Assembly: GCA_964420115.1 (NCBI GenBank)
Contig: CAYQQO010000032.1
Location: 1-6,798, forward strand
Length of the DNA: 6,798 nucleotides
Direction: 5' to 3'
Source: CAYQQO01 sp964420115
GTDB taxonomy: Bacteria > Patescibacteriota > Minisyncoccia > Portnoybacterales > UBA2143
Under the pieces are notes generated by a model that was given only the letters and a program-made list of their open reading frames with translations, searched no databases and was not told the origin of the DNA. Positions within the stretch are counted from its first letter, which is position 1, and every line of letters starts with the position of its first letter. The position numbers and the translations under genes were made by a program. This document shows, piece by piece, positions 4,006 through 6,798 of the stretch.

Positions 4006-5133
4006 ATGGCAAACAACGATATAAGCAACGCAACATACGGAGAAATGAGCAGTAGAGTAGACGACTACGAAGTAGACGCTCTTACATTAGACTCACCGCA
4101 AGACCAAAAGGAAACAACTTACATTAATTCTAATTGGAACAAGCAGCTAGGATATTATAAACAAATTCCTGAACTTAAAGCTGCAATCGATGCAGTAGCA
4201 AAGTGGACAGTTGGTAAAGGAATCGAAGCAGATGCTCGAACTAAATTAATGTTAGACTTAACCTTAGGTAGTGGTAAAGACACGTTTAACACCATCATAG
4301 AAAATCTAGTCAGGACATACCTAATCGGCGGAGATAGTTTTGCAGAAATTATCAGAAATGAAGAATCCGGCGAATATATGAATTTGAAACCATTAAACCC
4401 AGAACATATAAAAATTGTAGCTAACAAGCAAGGCTTAATTATAAGATACGAACAAATCAACAAACATAAAAAGAAAAACGCAAACATTATTTTTCAACCT
4501 GAAGAAATATTGCATTTGTCTAGGGACAGAGTAGGCGACGAAATTCACGGAATTAGTTTAATCGATGCTGTTGAAGATATTATTTTAATGCGTAACGAAG
4601 CAATGCAAGACCAGAAACAATTAATGCACAGATACGTCAGACCAAGAATAGCTTTTGCACTAGACACAGACGATTCTAGCGAAATTGATGCGTTCCAAGT
4701 TAAAGCTGACAAAGCAACAAATAAAGGCGAAAACTTATTCATACCTAAAGGTGCAGTAGAATACGAAATTCTTAGCGTTCCAGCAAATTCAACATTAAAC
4801 CCTTTACCTTGGATAGACAGATTAAACCAGTATTTTTTTCAAGCTACAGGAGTGCCACAAATCATAGTAGGCGGCGCACAAGAAATTACTGAAGCATCAG
4901 CTAAAATTGGTTATCTGGCATTCGAACAAACAATTAAAGAACAACAGATATTTATTGAAGAAGCACTAAAAAAACAAGTAGGGCTTAAAATCAAAATGAT
5001 ATTCCCAGCAAGCTTAGAAAACGAAATGCTTAGCGATAGAAATAAAGCTGAAACTATGCAAGCTGCAACACCAGAAGATACAGGGACAGGACAAATAAGA
5101 CCAACACAAGCAAACTCAAGGAGTGGGAACTAA
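4006..5133 (+). CDS. Portal protein
   Basis: The 375-residue protein forms the ring at one capsid vertex through which DNA enters and leaves. Family marks are the helix-rich start (about 53-70, PELKAAIDAVAKWTVGKG), YLIGGDSFAEII (105-116), LKPLNPEHIKIV (127-138), FQPEEILHLSRDRVGDEIHG (163-182), and the long helical clip and stem region with WIDRLNQYFFQATGVPQIIVG (269-289). A further helix (about 302-324) and a disordered polar tail (350-375) follow. Length is somewhat short for HK97-type portals, but the core is complete. The ATG comes 2 nt after the previous stop; the nearest purine-rich site (AAGGA, 3984-3988) is rather far, so coupling is likely. Its stop overlaps the next ATG by one base (TAATG). 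Confidence 0.93.
   Translation: MANNDISNATYGEMSSRVDDYEVDALTLDSPQDQKETTYINSNWNKQLGYYKQIPELKAAIDAVAKWTVGKGIEADARTKLMLDLTLGSGKDTFNTIIENLVRTYLIGGDSFAEIIRNEESGEYMNLKPLNPEHIKIVANKQGLIIRYEQINKHKKKNANIIFQPEEILHLSRDRVGDEIHGISLIDAVEDIILMRNEAMQDQKQLMHRYVRPRIAFALDTDDSSEIDAFQVKADKATNKGENLFIPKGAVEYEILSVPANSTLNPLPWIDRLNQYFFQATGVPQIIVGGAQEITEASAKIGYLAFEQTIKEQQIFIEEALKKQVGLKIKMIFPASLENEMLSDRNKAETMQAATPEDTGTGQIRPTQANSRSGN
5118..5123 (+). promoter_or_regulatory. Shine-Dalgarno site for the last gene
   Basis: AAGGAG lies 9 nt before ATG 5133, inside the end of the portal gene. With the TAATG stop-start overlap it fixes the start of the long frame that runs off the right edge. Confidence 0.7.
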
Positions 5134-6798
5134 TGGTAGATTGGAACACACCAAAGAAAAGAATAACAAGAAGCAGACCAGCAAAAGAATACGAACTTCC
5201 TAAACCTAGAGAAGCCCAAACTCCAATTAAACAACCAGCTACAGAAGGCAAACCTGCAGGATATTATGAGGGCGGACAATCTAAAGTTCCAGAAAGTGAA
5301 AGCGAAAGATGGACAGAAGACACATTTCAAAATAGCACACCATACACAGGCGGCGGAAGCGGTTCTTTTAGTGGTGGTGGTTCTAGCCAACCATCGCAAC
5401 CATCGCAACCATCGCCGCCATCATTTACGCCACCTCAGACTACAATCGATGTAGCTGAACAAAAAGGGGCAGGACAATGGATAGGAGGTAAGATAGATTT
5501 AACAAACAGAGCAAAAGCATTCAGTAACCAAATGTTTAATACAGATTTAGGCACTACAAAAAAAACACCAATGACAGGGGATGAATTAATAGAAATTGTA
5601 TCTTGGCTATCCCCTGAAGCAAAAGGAGCTGGTTTAGCTGCTGGACTTGTAACCAAAACAGGCAAAGGAGCTAAATTTACATCTAAGAAAGCATATTCTG
5701 CAGTTAAAGAAATTTTTGAACGTAACCCTGTCCTAAAAGAAAAAATAAGAACACTTTCAAAGCAAGAAACAAATGACTTAATATTAAAAAATATGGATTA
5801 CTTATCAGGGAAAATATCAACAACTCAAGCCGAACAAATAGCCAAATTTGGAAAAATATGGCAAAAGGTAATAACAGAACCTACTAAAGCTATCTCTATG
5901 CGTTCAGGCAAAGAACTAGTAACAACACCTACTAAAGCAATGACTATTATTGAACCTAATGCTAGAGCATTAGCCAAGATTGATAAACCAAAATTTATTG
6001 AAAGACTAAAGCAAAAAGGCGCAGATATCATAACAAATCCTAAATACAAAAAAATAATTAAAGATACAGCAGACAAACTCGTTGCAAAAAATACATTAAC
6101 TAAAATCCTTAAAAAGAAAAAAACTAATGAAGATAAAATTGTAAAAAAACTTATGACTAAATTTCCACAACTATCAGAAGAAAAAGTCAGGAAACAAGTT
6201 CTCGACAAACTCTATAAAAAAGAATTAGGAGCATTGACTGGTTCAGGAGCTAGTTATGGTGGTAAAAAATCTAACTGGAAAAAATGGGCAACTGTAGGAC
6301 TTATTTCAGCATTAGCTGTTAAAGAATATACAGAAGTAAACACTATGTTAGTATGGGAAGGAATGGGCGAATTAATACCTATGTTCTCGGTAAACGCCAG
6401 AGACTTACAACAAGAATTAATACACGGTGAAGATGTTAATGCTACAGATGTTAGAGAACAAGCAGAAGTCTTAAAAGAAGATTTAGAATGGACAACTAAT
6501 TCAACTAGAAACTTACAAAAATCCAACCCAGCAAGTTTAGTATTTGGGGAATTTTGGAAAAGGTCTACAGAAATGTCTAGCGACCAAGCTATGTCCAGAA
6601 TTGACCAAGTCATAACAGATGCAACTGATATGGAAGATAAAGAAGGCACTGGGGAAGTTTGCGAAGATGATGACGATTTAGAAGATATGTATGATATGGG
6701 CGAGTTCTGGATGGAGTTCGCTTTACAAAAACAAGAATTGCTTGACGAAATGGCAGCACAAGAAAGAGAATCACAAGCTGCATTTTGGTTAGAATATC
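5133..6798 (+). CDS. Large unrecognised virion-type protein (C-terminus cut off)
   Basis: The frame is open from ATG 5133 to the window edge, 555 full codons, so it is partial. No family is recognised. In order: a basic polar N-terminus (1-45); a Gly/Ser then QPS-repeat linker (73-97); a long Lys-rich, mainly helical region (about 110-375) with two PTKA copies at 250-253 and 266-269; a short hydrophobic stretch WATVGLISALAV (385-396), perhaps too short to cross a membrane; further helices (about 415-500); and an acidic cluster EDDDDLED (511-518). It follows the portal with a one-base overlap and a good ribosome site. Proteins in this place are often minor head, scaffold or internal ejection proteins, and the linker and basic middle suit DNA contact inside the head. 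I see no protease or capsid motif. Confidence 0.85.
   Translation, partial: MVDWNTPKKRITRSRPAKEYELPKPREAQTPIKQPATEGKPAGYYEGGQSKVPESESERWTEDTFQNSTPYTGGGSGSFSGGGSSQPSQPSQPSPPSFTPPQTTIDVAEQKGAGQWIGGKIDLTNRAKAFSNQMFNTDLGTTKKTPMTGDELIEIVSWLSPEAKGAGLAAGLVTKTGKGAKFTSKKAYSAVKEIFERNPVLKEKIRTLSKQETNDLILKNMDYLSGKISTTQAEQIAKFGKIWQKVITEPTKAISMRSGKELVTTPTKAMTIIEPNARALAKIDKPKFIERLKQKGADIITNPKYKKIIKDTADKLVAKNTLTKILKKKKTNEDKIVKKLMTKFPQLSEEKVRKQVLDKLYKKELGALTGSGASYGGKKSNWKKWATVGLISALAVKEYTEVNTMLVWEGMGELIPMFSVNARDLQQELIHGEDVNATDVREQAEVLKEDLEWTTNSTRNLQKSNPASLVFGEFWKRSTEMSSDQAMSRIDQVITDATDMEDKEGTGEVCEDDDDLEDMYDMGEFWMEFALQKQELLDEMAAQERESQAAFWLEY
5388..5414. repeat. Three perfect 9-bp repeats coding QPS
   Basis: CAACCATCG occurs three times head to tail at 5388-5396, 5397-5405 and 5406-5414, followed by a changed copy. 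It is in frame and encodes Gln-Pro-Ser units of a flexible linker. Copy number may vary between related viruses by slippage. Confidence 0.9.

Noticed and set aside
4155..4487. 110-codon frame on the - strand inside the portal gene
   Set aside because: It is fully antisense to a well-supported portal gene, with no promoter or ribosome site.
5130..6649. Several - strand frames (5130-5408, 5435-5665, 5825-6208, 6254-6649) and a + frame at 5266-5454
   Set aside because: All lie within the continuous 5133-6798 frame, which has a good ribosome site and portal coupling; the others are low-complexity or hydrophobic shadows.

Overview
This window looks like the packaging and head-assembly end of a tailed (HK97-type) virus or provirus that probably infects an archaeon. 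The virus call rests on a large terminase (1471-2703) and a portal protein (4006-5133), both recognisable from motifs. The archaeal call is an inference. It rests on two TTTATATA boxes preceded by matching A-rich, BRE-like sequence, each about 31-33 nt upstream of an ATG with no Shine-Dalgarno site, which is the pattern of leaderless archaeal first genes. Several downstream genes have Shine-Dalgarno sites, and there is an Hjc-like resolvase. The coding part is AT-rich. All supported genes lie on the + strand, and TAA, TAG and TGA all act as stops.

Layout. Bases 1-258 hold no credible gene: ten GGCT units, a 16-nt direct repeat, then a long pyrimidine-rich CCTCC/CCACC tract very unlike the rest. 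Bases 258-305 form two adjacent hairpins followed by a T-rich run, a terminator-like end for whatever lies to the left. Bases 339-638 contain two related copies of a promoter module. The first would drive a 27-residue membrane peptide or a short RNA (455-538). The second drives the main operon, which starts at 639.

The operon runs 639 to the right edge with almost no gaps and many overlaps. It encodes a ribbon-helix-helix-like protein, a 57-residue charged protein, a 51-residue Cys-rich protein overlapping both neighbours, a minimal Hjc-like nuclease, a 40-residue basic peptide ending in an ATGA overlap with the terminase, the terminase, a small helical head-tail-connector-like protein, an SNase-family nuclease with changed metal-loop residues, a discoidin-like (F5/8 type C) domain protein, the portal, and the first 555 residues of a large unrecognised protein that leaves the window.

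Working together: the small early proteins probably regulate transcription or handle DNA. The Hjc-like nuclease could resolve branched DNA before packaging. Terminase pumps DNA through the portal. The connector-like and discoidin proteins are likely virion parts. The last protein sits where a minor head or internal virion protein is often found. Major capsid, protease and tail genes are not in the window, and no small terminase was recognised. The points most worth pursuing are the duplicated leaderless promoters, the hidden overlapping small genes, the SNase with its altered active-site loop, and the strange low-complexity left end.
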